A stretch of 64,000 bases of DNA from Bifidobacterium sp. WK012_4_13 (GTDB taxonomy: Bacteria; Actinomycetota; Actinomycetes; Actinomycetales; Bifidobacteriaceae). Below, in pieces: positions 29,270 to 38,152 of the stretch (position 1 is its first letter; the number at the start of each line of letters is the position of its first letter). Position numbers and translations under genes: made by a program. Below the pieces are notes generated by a model. It did no database searches. It was not told where the DNA came from and saw nothing but the letters and a program-made list of their open reading frames with translations. The stretch is from the NCBI RefSeq assembly GCF_041080835.1, contig NZ_CP129683.1:2356001-2420000 (forward strand), in the 5' to 3' direction.

Positions 29270-32200
29270 ATGGTGCGTGGTGCTTTCGGACGGTTCGTCT
29301 CGCTGCTTTGTGCGTGCGGGCGCGTGCTCGCCGGTGATTTCTCCCGTCCTCTCCTGATTTCTCTCCGTTCGTTGCGGTCGCGCTGGCTGGTGACGGTGGC
29401 GGTGTCGTGGGTGGCGCTGGTGATCGGCGTGGTGGGTTTGGTGCAGGTGTCGTCGTTCTTCTCGGATCTGAAGTCGTTGGTTGCGTTCCAGGACACGCTG
29501 CTGAAGACGAGCGTGCCGCTGGACGTCAAGAACCTGAAGCTGGACACACATATCGGGGTGCTCGAGGACGACGATCCCACCGAGGCCGAAACCGATGCGG
29601 CATCCGTGGCGAACGTGGGCTTCGAGCGTCTGGTCTTGAGCGACGTGGCGACCCTCTCGTTCGACGTGGCGTTTGGGGGCGATCCCGGCGATGGCGCGGC
29701 GAACATGAAGGGCAGCATGATCAAGATCGCGTGGGGCGACCCGGATGACGCGCTGCCGGTCAGTGGCTACTTCTACCTGTATCCGTCGAACTGGACGGCG
29801 GCCAACATCCGCAACGACGTGAACAACGGGGCGAATGCTTCGCTGAACAAGACGGACGACGTGCTGGACCTGCCGATGAACGACGGGGACGTGTACGCGC
29901 AGGGCCAGGCGTACGTGTTCCAGGACACGGACGCTTTCCTCGTCCATGCCAGCGAGGTGAACGCATCGGACGGGGACCCGGCCAATGACAGGTCGAGCCA
30001 GACCTTCACGTTCAAGGTGGCGTTCGTGCGCGACTACGCGGCCGGTTCGGACGGCAACAGCCAGTTGCAGGCGGATTTCATGCAGTTCGATGGCAGGCGC
30101 CTGCATGTGGATGTGTCCGCGAACTCGCGGACCGGCATGAACAGGAAGGAACTCGAGCTCAAGGCCAAGATCACGCCCACGATGGTCGCGGGCACGACCG
30201 GCGAGGCTGAGGCCACGAAGTATTGGGGCAACGCCAATGCTGCGCTGAACATCACCAAGGGCAGCACGGAGACCGTGACCTATGTCGATGCGGCAAGCGC
30301 GACGGCGCTCGATTCGTCGGGCAACACCTTCACGGCGGCGGGAGGCACAATCAACACGCTCACCGAGGCGGTCACGGTGCCTACGAGCTGGAACGGCATG
30401 CCGGTGCTGGGCAGCTGGGACGTGTCCCTCGCCAAGGACCAGACCGCGATGGCGTACTACACGGATTCGAAGGCGGGCACGGCGAGCAAGCATGACCTCT
30501 ATGTCGCGGGCCGTCAGGGGGTGCTGGCGAGCAACGCGAACAGTCTGTTCCATTCCTTCCGCTCCATCAGCTTCGACCTTGGCCTGCTCGATGTGTGCGA
30601 GAGCGAGGACATGAGATACATGTTTCATAACGTGCAGATGGTCAGGGACGGCTTCTTCGACATCTCGCACTTCCGCACGCGCAACACGACCACGATGGTC
30701 GAGATGTTCCATTACTTCGGGGATTCGGCGGCTGATGGCGTCAGGCTGAAGCATATCGACATGTCGTATGGCGGGTTCGCCGACCAGAGCAAGCCCAACG
30801 TGGGTGCGTGGGACACGTCGAGCGTGGTCAACACGTCGAACATGTTCAGATATGTGTATTACGTCGAGAGCATCGACGTGACGGGCTGGGACCTGAGCCA
30901 GAAGACCAACATCGTGCTGAACAACATGTTCGAGAACGCGCAGCGACTCAAGACGCTCACGGGGCTGGGCACATGGAAGACCGACGGCGTGAGCAGCACG
31001 GCCAGCATGTTCGTCAACTGGGCGACCCAGGTGACGACCTTCACCGAGGCTGACGTGCTTGATCTCGGCGCCGACACCACAAACGGGTATTGGAACGTGT
31101 CCAGGCTCACGGCCGCGAACAACATGTTCGCCGGTGCGAACAAGATCAGAAGCATCGACGTGACGGGCTGGGACCTGAGCGCGGCCAACGCCCGTTCGAC
31201 CATCAGCACCGCTTCCATGTTCCAGAACACGAGCATGCTCTCGAAGATCGTAGGCATCGCTTCGTGGAAGACGGGCGGCGTACGCTACATGAATACGATG
31301 TTCCAAGGGTGGTGCAGCAACGCTGCTGCATGCGCCGGTGTGACGCTCGACCTGCACGCGCAGGGCGCCGACGTGTGGGACATGTCGACTGTCGAGAGCA
31401 CGTTCGCGATGTTTTCCGGCGCGACCTACGTCACGCAGGTCAATGTCACTGGCTGGCAGACCGTCAAGGTCACCACCATGGCGAACATGTTCGATGCCAC
31501 GACCAGGCTGTGCGTCATCCCCGGGATTTCGGGCCTGAAGACCAACGCGGTGACCAATGTGTCTGCGATGTTCTACCGGTGGGCGCAGGATGCCACCTGC
31601 GCGGGAGTGACCCTTGACCTGCACGCCCAGGCTGGCGGCGTGTGGGACATGTCGAAGGTCACGACGGCGGCAGCAATGTTCAAGGAGGCCACCAGGGTAG
31701 AGGGTCTCGACGTGGCTGGCTGGACGTTTCCCACGCTCAGCGGCACGAACGGCGGCGTGACCCTGGCGGAGATGTTCCGCTCCACCACGATGCTCAGCTC
31801 GTTCACCGGCATCGAGACCTGGGACACCACCGGAGTGTGGAGCACCTCGTACATGTTCGCTGGCTGGGCGAGCGGGGTCACGTTCTCGGCCGCCGTGGCC
31901 TGCGACCTGTGCATTCCGACCAGCGGCAACGCTTGGGATGTGACGAAGGTGACGAACGCGTCATACATGTTCGTCGACGCGGCCAAGGCGCGCACGATCG
32001 ACGCGACCGGATGGCAGTTCACCGCGCCGACGAACAACGTGAACCTCGAGGGCATGTTCCAGAACACGTATCTGCTCGAGACGATCACGGGCATCTCCGA
32101 CTGGCCGACAAGCTCGGTGACGAATATCGCGCGCATGTTCTATCAGTGGGGCAACAACGTGCCGACGGTCAGCCTGTCGATCACGCTCGATGCGAAGGCT

Positions 32201-35200
32201 GGCGGCGTGTGGGACGTGTCGCGGGTGACGAACGCCTCGTACATGTTCTATAACGTCGACAAAACGCACACGGTGCATGCGGACGGCTGGGAGTTCATCG
32301 CCCCGTCGAACAACGTGACGCTGAACAACATGTTCAACGAGGCCACGAACCTTCAGACCATCGACGGAATCACGAGCTGGGAGACCACGGCCGTCACGAA
32401 CCTGTCTTCCATGTTCCTCAGCTGGGGCAACGGCCTGACCGCAGCGAGCCTCAATCTGCGCACCAGTGGCGATGCGTGGGACACGGGCAGAGTCACCACC
32501 GCTGCGAACATGTTCAACAATGCTGCCAAGATGACGCACGTGGACACGACGGGCTGGGACTTCAGCGATGACACGGGGCGGACGGGCATCAACCTCGAGG
32601 CGATGTTCCGAGACACCGCCAAGCTGCAGGAAATAACTGGCATCACGGACTGGCCCACGACCGGCGTGAGCAACATCCTCACGATGTTCTTCCAGGCGGG
32701 CGATGGCGCGCAGACGACTCTGGAGCTCGACCTACACACCAACGGCGACAGCTGGAACGTGGCGCGCGTCACGAATCTGGGTTCGGCGCTGAACTGGAAC
32801 AATCCATACACGCCAAAGGACAACGGAACCTTCACCGGTTCGCGCTTCACCAAAATCGATGTCACAGGCTGGGACGTCTCCTTGGTCACAACGATGGACT
32901 CGACCTTCAAGGACACGTACCGTCTTGCCGAGATCGATGGCATCAGCGAGTGGAAGACCGCGAGCCTGGTACGCACGCAGGGCATGTTCTGGGGGCATGG
33001 AACCTCGGTCACCTATGATCCTGACGTCGTCAACCTGGACCTGCATTCGCGGGCCGACGGTTCGTGGGACACGTTGAAGCTGACGGACACGTATGCCATG
33101 TTCAAGAATGCAAGCACGATTCACCGCATCGATGCGACGGGCTGGGACTTCAGCGACACGACAGGGCGCACGGGCATCAGATTCGAGATGATGTTCCAGA
33201 ACACCAGCAAGCTGCATGCAGTGGAGGGAATCACCGGCTGGACGACGAGCGGCGTCGCGAACGTTGCTGCCATGTTCATGGCCTCGGGAGATGCTGCGAA
33301 GACGACGCTGGAACTCGATCTGCACACCGATGGTGCCGTATGGAACATGGCGAGGGTGACGAACCTGGGGAGCGATTGGAATTACAATCCGCCTTACACC
33401 GGCTCGGACAACGGCATGTTCACTGACTCCCGCTTCACCAGGATCGATGTCACGGGCTGGGACGTCACGAACGTGACAACGATGGATTCGCTGTTCAAGA
33501 ACATGTACAATCTGACCGACATCGCGGGGATCGGCACATGGAGCACCCCGAGCCTGGTACGGACACGAAGCACTTTCGAAGCCACGAGAGTGCTGAAGAA
33601 ACTTGACCTGAGCGGATTCGACATGAGCTCGGTGACGGCCATCGACCGCATGTTCCGATACACGTATGTGCTTGAGGAGCTCAAGATCGGTACCAGCTTC
33701 ATTATCGGCGTAAGCACATCCGTCGGCGATGCGGGTACGCAGATGGGGCGGGACGTTCCTGGCTACACGGGCAAGTGGTTCCGCGACCTGCATCCGACCG
33801 ATCTGGACACTCCGGTGAACATCTTTGCACAGGGCACGACGGTCGCGCAGGGGACCTGGTATCCAGAGCATACGGTGTCGCTGACCCTGGACGGCAACTG
33901 GACGGGCAAGCCTGCCGATCCGGTGAAAGCCATCAAGTATGGTGACGCGAGCGTGCCAACGTTCGCGAAGCCGACGCGCACGGGCTGGGTGTTCGAGGGT
34001 TACTGGACGGGCAAGGGCGCGGCCGACGGCGAAGTAACGGGCGATCAGGTGGTCGATGACACGGGTGCGTACGTGGACGCGATAGGATACGTCACCTCTG
34101 GCATCGGATGGACACGCTATGCGGATACGACGCTCTACGCGAAGTGGAAGGAGGCGACGTACTCGATCACGGTGAATCTGACCCGTAATGAGACCACGGC
34201 GCAGCGTGTGAACGTGTGGCTGGATTCGGATGGCGTGTCGGGTGACGAGACGTATACCGGCGCAGGCGGCTACTGGCGTGCTGCGTCGGGCACCTACAAC
34301 AGCTTCGTGATCATCGGCGTGCCGTACACGAAGACGAAGGGCAAGGTCATGGCCGAGTACATAGATGCGGGCACCTACAACCTGACCACGGGCGCGCATA
34401 CGGCCACGTCGACCGGCCAAGGCACGGCCGTGACGGTTGCGACCTATGCAGCGAACGTGACTTCGGCCCAGACCCACGCGCTGAAGATAGCGCAGCTCTA
34501 TTCGATCACGTACTCCCGTTCGACCACGCCGAGCGGCGCGTCGGGCACACTGCCAAGCGCGCAGACCAAGATCCACGGCACGGCCATCACCCTGGGCACG
34601 AACAACAGCACGGTGACCGGCTACACGAAGAACGGGTGGTACACCACGGCCACCGGCGCGGGCGGCACCGCATACGCCAACGGCGCCAGCTACGCGACCA
34701 ACGCCGCGCTGACCCTGTACGAGGCGTGGATCGTGAAGACGAACGTGATCACGCTGGATAGCCAGGGCGCGACCAGCGCGGGTACCACGGGCTATACGGC
34801 GACCTTCGGCACCACGGCTCCGGCGCTTACCGCGCCAACGAAGACGGGTCAGACCTTTGAGGGCTATTACTCTGCTGTTGACGGTGGTGGCGTACAGGTG
34901 CTGACCAGCGCGATGGAGTATCCGACGACGGTGGCTGGATTTGTCAATACGGGCAGATGGGCGCGGACGGACGAGGCTGCGGTAACGCTCTACGCCAAGT
35001 GGACGGTGACTGTAGCATTCAAGTCGTATGACGGCGCCTCGGACGTGCTGAGCAGCGTCGTGCTCGAGCCTGGCAGCAACTACACGATTCCCGCAGCGCC
35101 TGCGGTCATGAACCAGGTGTTCGTGGGGTGGGCGGAAACCGCGAACGTTTCGAGAATAACCGCGTTGTATACCGATGCGGCGAATACGGTGCGGGCGCCA

Positions 35201-36010
35201 CTCAGCGAGCTTGACCGCACGTACATAGGAAACAGCAAAGGTACGGAGCTCACCAACGTGACGGCTCATACGACCCTTCATGCCGTGTATCTCAAGACTT
35301 TGGCGGGAACGTCGACGCCCAGCGAGAGCGCGCCTGAGAATCAGGAGTTCATCTGGGCGAATGCTGTCTGGCGTGTGCTGGCAGCCGATGGACCCAGACG
35401 CTTGGTGCTCAAGGCGACGGCATTGACATCACTTGAATCCGGGATGGGTACCGCCAACAACGACCGCCCGTATTATCCTTACATAATTTCGAGAGATACT
35501 TTCTTCAGCTCTAGCGGTTCGAATGGATATGAGGACAGTGGGGGAGCACCGGGGAACGGAATAAGAGGTAGAGTTGATTATTACTACACCAACTATCTCA
35601 CTGCCTATGATTCCAGTGTCTTACCAGTCACATTGAACAACCCGACATTGTCCCAGTGGAACTCTTGCACTGGGAACAGCTTGAACTGGGACAGCTACCC
35701 TGGCATTAGCGACTGGTGGACCAGCTCATGCTTTGCCACGACGGTGGGCAGCGGCGCTAAGCAGGCTTTCCAACTCTCGTACGGCGACATCAACAGCACC
35801 CCAGGGATGGGACTATCTGGCAAGACTAGCTCCGCACTGTTGCGCTTTACTGGCGACTGGGGTTACTACTACCAAACTAATACCCGATCGTTTGGCGGCG
35901 GATCTACGTATTCGGGAGCCGTCTCCGGGTCGGGAGAACTTGACAGGCGGTATAACTATCTCCAAAGCGACATGATCTGTGCAAGACCTGCCCTATGGCT
36001 TACGTTGTAA
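29270..36010 (+). CDS. Giant BspA-type (DUF285) repeat surface protein
   Basis: This predicted cell-surface protein has 2246 residues. Order: a basic N-terminus; one membrane anchor (about residues 39-61, LVTVAVSWVALVIGVVGLVQ); a beta-rich region to about 380; then roughly 30 BspA-like/DUF285 repeats to about 1470. Each repeat has an xMF motif and a DVTGWD- or WDTS-type turn. Listeria-Bacteroides type beta-grasp repeats occupy about 1530-2010 (VFEGYWTGKG, TLYAKW). A C-terminal domain of about 230 residues ends ARPALWLTL. No LPXTG sorting signal is present, so attachment would be through the N-terminal anchor. ATG 29270 has AGGGG 8 bases upstream; the frame is open further upstream through a G11 tract. 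Adhesion or host binding is inferred from the family. Confidence 0.85.
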   Translation: MVRGAFGRFVSLLCACGRVLAGDFSRPLLISLRSLRSRWLVTVAVSWVALVIGVVGLVQVSSFFSDLKSLVAFQDTLLKTSVPLDVKNLKLDTHIGVLEDDDPTEAETDAASVANVGFERLVLSDVATLSFDVAFGGDPGDGAANMKGSMIKIAWGDPDDALPVSGYFYLYPSNWTAANIRNDVNNGANASLNKTDDVLDLPMNDGDVYAQGQAYVFQDTDAFLVHASEVNASDGDPANDRSSQTFTFKVAFVRDYAAGSDGNSQLQADFMQFDGRRLHVDVSANSRTGMNRKELELKAKITPTMVAGTTGEAEATKYWGNANAALNITKGSTETVTYVDAASATALDSSGNTFTAAGGTINTLTEAVTVPTSWNGMPVLGSWDVSLAKDQTAMAYYTDSKAGTASKHDLYVAGRQGVLASNANSLFHSFRSISFDLGLLDVCESEDMRYMFHNVQMVRDGFFDISHFRTRNTTTMVEMFHYFGDSAADGVRLKHIDMSYGGFADQSKPNVGAWDTSSVVNTSNMFRYVYYVESIDVTGWDLSQKTNIVLNNMFENAQRLKTLTGLGTWKTDGVSSTASMFVNWATQVTTFTEADVLDLGADTTNGYWNVSRLTAANNMFAGANKIRSIDVTGWDLSAANARSTISTASMFQNTSMLSKIVGIASWKTGGVRYMNTMFQGWCSNAAACAGVTLDLHAQGADVWDMSTVESTFAMFSGATYVTQVNVTGWQTVKVTTMANMFDATTRLCVIPGISGLKTNAVTNVSAMFYRWAQDATCAGVTLDLHAQAGGVWDMSKVTTAAAMFKEATRVEGLDVAGWTFPTLSGTNGGVTLAEMFRSTTMLSSFTGIETWDTTGVWSTSYMFAGWASGVTFSAAVACDLCIPTSGNAWDVTKVTNASYMFVDAAKARTIDATGWQFTAPTNNVNLEGMFQNTYLLETITGISDWPTSSVTNIARMFYQWGNNVPTVSLSITLDAKAGGVWDVSRVTNASYMFYNVDKTHTVHADGWEFIAPSNNVTLNNMFNEATNLQTIDGITSWETTAVTNLSSMFLSWGNGLTAASLNLRTSGDAWDTGRVTTAANMFNNAAKMTHVDTTGWDFSDDTGRTGINLEAMFRDTAKLQEITGITDWPTTGVSNILTMFFQAGDGAQTTLELDLHTNGDSWNVARVTNLGSALNWNNPYTPKDNGTFTGSRFTKIDVTGWDVSLVTTMDSTFKDTYRLAEIDGISEWKTASLVRTQGMFWGHGTSVTYDPDVVNLDLHSRADGSWDTLKLTDTYAMFKNASTIHRIDATGWDFSDTTGRTGIRFEMMFQNTSKLHAVEGITGWTTSGVANVAAMFMASGDAAKTTLELDLHTDGAVWNMARVTNLGSDWNYNPPYTGSDNGMFTDSRFTRIDVTGWDVTNVTTMDSLFKNMYNLTDIAGIGTWSTPSLVRTRSTFEATRVLKKLDLSGFDMSSVTAIDRMFRYTYVLEELKIGTSFIIGVSTSVGDAGTQMGRDVPGYTGKWFRDLHPTDLDTPVNIFAQGTTVAQGTWYPEHTVSLTLDGNWTGKPADPVKAIKYGDASVPTFAKPTRTGWVFEGYWTGKGAADGEVTGDQVVDDTGAYVDAIGYVTSGIGWTRYADTTLYAKWKEATYSITVNLTRNETTAQRVNVWLDSDGVSGDETYTGAGGYWRAASGTYNSFVIIGVPYTKTKGKVMAEYIDAGTYNLTTGAHTATSTGQGTAVTVATYAANVTSAQTHALKIAQLYSITYSRSTTPSGASGTLPSAQTKIHGTAITLGTNNSTVTGYTKNGWYTTATGAGGTAYANGASYATNAALTLYEAWIVKTNVITLDSQGATSAGTTGYTATFGTTAPALTAPTKTGQTFEGYYSAVDGGGVQVLTSAMEYPTTVAGFVNTGRWARTDEAAVTLYAKWTVTVAFKSYDGASDVLSSVVLEPGSNYTIPAAPAVMNQVFVGWAETANVSRITALYTDAANTVRAPLSELDRTYIGNSKGTELTNVTAHTTLHAVYLKTLAGTSTPSESAPENQEFIWANAVWRVLAADGPRRLVLKATALTSLESGMGTANNDRPYYPYIISRDTFFSSSGSNGYEDSGGAPGNGIRGRVDYYYTNYLTAYDSSVLPVTLNNPTLSQWNSCTGNSLNWDSYPGISDWWTSSCFATTVGSGAKQAFQLSYGDINSTPGMGLSGKTSSALLRFTGDWGYYYQTNTRSFGGGSTYSGAVSGSGELDRRYNYLQSDMICARPALWLTL

Positions 36011-36077
36011 TGGTTGCATCGATTGGTTCACGTTCTCGTAGAGAGGGCATCGGCTGTGTGCGTTCTGCGCATGGTGA

Positions 36078-36350
36078 TGGCGTGACCGTTTCGCTGCTAC
36101 GACAGGTTCTGGGACAAAGCAGGCATTCGCCCTTTCAATTGGCGATATCAGAACTACCTTGGGTCTTCCTTCTGATTTGAATCCGCTGCTTCAAAGTTTT
36201 AGCGATATGACCGGGTACTGGTTGCGCTCACCTGCTCACCATAATAAAGCCACAACGGTTAGTCCGCTTCCTTCCAACGTCAGCGAGAGAAGTGTGCGCA
36301 ACGAGACAGCGGCCGCCCGTCCTGCCATGTGGGTCGAGATACCCCAGTAG
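36078..36350 (+). pseudogene. Decayed second copy of the surface protein C-terminal domain
   Basis: The frame starting near 36078 reads RFAATTGSGTKQAFALSIGD, matching CFATTVGSGAKQAFQLSYGD in the C-terminal domain of the preceding gene. It ends AARPAMWVEIPQ, parallel to ARPALWLTL there. It has no start codon or upstream domain, and a stop precedes it. It looks like a fragment left by duplication or recombination of the 3' end. It could also serve as a silent donor for C-terminal exchange. Confidence 0.75.
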
Positions 36351-36604
36351 TTGTGATTGGCAGCTCTCTATCCGTCCCGCTTTGTGGATGGTGCCGACGC
36401 TGTAGCCATGGCCTGGGTGTCTGCGTGGTTGCGGCGGGGTTGCTGCCGTATTGGACGCTAAAATTCCGGTTCGACATGCTTCGATCCGTTTCTCGGAGAG
36501 GGAGGGGTTGTACCCGATTCTGTCCGTTCGGGGTCGTCCGTGCTCCGAAGGGAAGGCAATCCCACTGGCCCGCGCCCAGCCTCTCCTGCTGCATCTCCCT
36601 CAGG

Positions 36605-36740
36605 GCGATGCAGCATCTCTTGGTCTTGAGATGCAGCATCTCTCGTGCAGAGATGCTGCATCTGTCGGTGTGGAGACGCGACTTCTGTGAGTGTGGAGAT
36701 GCGGCATCACTCGGGAAGCGATGTGACATGCCGTCGCCGT
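36605..36740. repeat. Degenerate 22-23 bp tandem array with internal palindromes
   Basis: About six head-to-tail units begin at 36605, 36628, 36650, 36673, 36696 and 36718. The core is GAGATGCAGCATCTC, itself a palindrome around its central base, followed by a TCGGTGTG-like tail. Units are contiguous with no spacers. Confidence 0.75.
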
Positions 36741-36802
36741 GCGCAGGCGCATTATCTGCGTTCGCGGGTTGTCTGCTGGCGGTATTTGGCGTGCTTTTGC
36801 AT

Positions 36803-36900
36803 TGTTGTGGCCGGTTTTCAGGAAAGTGCCGGTATCTAGGCGTTTTTGCACCGTAGTTTCAACGTTCTCAAAGGTCGATTCTGAAACAGGGCCACAAAAA
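36803..36900. repeat. 98-bp dispersed repeat, copy 1
   Basis: This segment is about 85% identical by eye to 37384-37481 in the same orientation. Shared blocks include CCGGTTTTCAGGA and AAAGGTCGATTCTGAAAC. The complementary strand keeps the same peptide frame in both copies (ESTFENVETTV and DTGT.LKTG). Confidence 0.8.
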
Positions 36901-37044
36901 TACGATTTCACCTGTTTTCTCCGATATTTCTTCTGGCGCTTCTCCTTTTCTTGCCCGTTTCTCAGCGGCTTCGGCTCTTTGCAGGGCTTTCCGATCTTGT
37001 TCCTCTCGCTTTTGGCGTGCTGTCGAGCTTCTTCCACTCCCACT

Positions 37045-37156
37045 TTGCAAGTTTTGAGAACTTGGCAAAGTATAAACGCCCCAAATCGGCTTGAATCCGA
37101 CCGCCGTCATGCCGTTTCCGACGGTTTGTACTTCGCCAAGTGCCCAAAACTTGCAA
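37045..37156. repeat. Long intergenic palindrome D
   Basis: This 112-bp element has 33-bp imperfect arms starting TTGCAAGTTTTGAGAACTTG. The loop core AAATCGGCTTGAAT and GCCGTTTCCGACGGTTTG closely resembles those of E and F. Confidence 0.85.
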
Positions 37157-37251
37157 TGCGGACCCGATGGCAAGGTGTGCAGCATCCATTTGGCGTATGG
37201 GTTGGTGAAGATTCTTGAACGATGCTTCCCACGTCATCCCGGGCGTCCCTT

Positions 37252-37353
37252 TGTCATCCCGAGCGAAGTCGAGGGATCTCTCGACTACGGCTACGCCTCC
37301 GCTCGAGATGACGGGGGAAGCATGTGTGGCGTGACGGGGGAAGCATGTGTGGC
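37252..37353. repeat. REP-like inverted repeat followed by a 23-bp direct repeat
   Basis: The segment from GTCATCCCGAGCG to CTCGAGATGAC (37252-37311) can fold on itself with GTCATC/GATGAC and TCGAG/CTCGA pairing. It resembles intergenic elements seen in many unrelated bacteria. It runs into two exact tandem copies of a 23-bp unit (37308-37330 and 37331-37353) beginning TGACGGGGGAAGC. Confidence 0.65.
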
Positions 37354-37383
37354 GTGACGGTGTGGTTTGGCTTGAGGGTTTTA

Positions 37384-37481
37384 TGTTGTTGCCGGTTTTC
37401 AGGATAGTGCCGGTATCAACGCATTGGCGCACTGTGGTTTCAACGTTTTCAAAGGTCGATTCTGAAACGAGGCAGCAAAAT
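37384..37481. repeat. 98-bp dispersed repeat, copy 2
   Basis: This is the second copy of the 36803-36900 element, in the same orientation. It lies just upstream of an AT-rich segment carrying two small genes. Confidence 0.8.
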
Positions 37482-37703
37482 AATGTCCATGTGACCCTCG
37501 TTTTGCTAAGTATCCGACTTTTCAAGGATTGAAAATCCCTTTGGCTCACTTCTAGCAGGTGTGAGCCAATTGCAGACTGGATACTCCTGATTCGAATTAA
37601 CTCGTGTACTATTTTTTATATCCTGTCAAATTATTTTGGTTATGCAATGCAACAATCCAAGGTCAATCTGGCGCCGAGCATTTCTTTCCAAGAAAGATTC
37701 ATT

Positions 37704-37889
37704 ATGAGCGATTTGGATTGGTTCTCAGGAGCAGGTCGACGCCCTTGGACAAATTCATCGAATGAACAAGATTCGCTTGCAAAGCAGATCAATTTCTCAT
37801 TTGATTATGTTGAGATCATGGATCTACGCAATCAGAGCCATAGCGGTTATCGTGCGGTGCACCGGGAGGACTCATGGAAGGCATTCTGA
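37704..37889 (+). CDS. Small hypothetical protein
   Basis: This is a 61-residue frame (MSDLDWFSGAGRRPW...) in an AT-rich stretch unlike its surroundings. No family is recognised. It is acidic and polar with no membrane segment. The start at ATG 37704 has an AAGAAAGA site; the frame is open back to 37647. It overlaps the next small gene by 16 bases, which supports coupling. Likely acquired. Confidence 0.45.
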   Translation: MSDLDWFSGAGRRPWTNSSNEQDSLAKQINFSFDYVEIMDLRNQSHSGYRAVHREDSWKAF

Positions 37890-38152
37890 TTAAATACAAC
37901 CGCAAGAACGGCGAACGCATCGTACATGAATTTAAAGGGGACGATGGTTATCTTGAGGCAATGCAGACCAAGACGTTCCTAGAATCCATCTCACAGCCTC
38001 AGGCAGACTGGGAGGTCGTTGTTATCGGATCCGATTCGATAGCGACGGTGGAAAGGACCCATTCGAGATATTTTTCCGGTAGGGATGTCACTTCAGATTA
38101 TGCCGATGTGAAGTACGTATATAGGACTGCAGGGAAACCATCAATCTCTTAG
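37874..38152 (+). CDS. Small hypothetical protein
   Basis: This 92-residue soluble protein (MEGILIKYNRKNGERIVHEF...) has a good ribosome binding site, GGGAGG 6 bases before ATG 37874. It has a plausible alternating beta pattern (WEVVVIGSDSIATVERT) and no recognised domain. It overlaps the upstream small gene by 16 bases. Base composition is AT-rich relative to the window, suggesting transfer. A palindrome (E) follows it. Confidence 0.6.
   Translation: MEGILIKYNRKNGERIVHEFKGDDGYLEAMQTKTFLESISQPQADWEVVVIGSDSIATVERTHSRYFSGRDVTSDYADVKYVYRTAGKPSIS

Larger units (their letters stand above)
36351..37703. other. 1.35-kb non-coding repeat-rich stretch
   Basis: No convincing gene is present. It contains a degenerate 23-bp tandem array, two copies of a 98-bp repeat, palindrome D and a REP-like inverted repeat. 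Minus-strand reading frames here lack plausible starts and consist largely of translated repeat. Confidence 0.7.

Noticed and set aside
29129..31624. 831-codon open frame on the minus strand inside the surface-protein gene
   Set aside because: It is a shadow created by the strong third-position GC bias and repetitive sequence of the plus-strand gene. It has no domain and is His/Arg-rich low complexity.
32732..35281. 849-codon minus-strand open frame in the same gene
   Set aside because: Same cause; its composition is Arg/Val/His-rich and no ribosome site is visible.
36605..36740. Possible CRISPR array
   Set aside because: Units are contiguous with no spacers and are too degenerate, and no cas genes are present.
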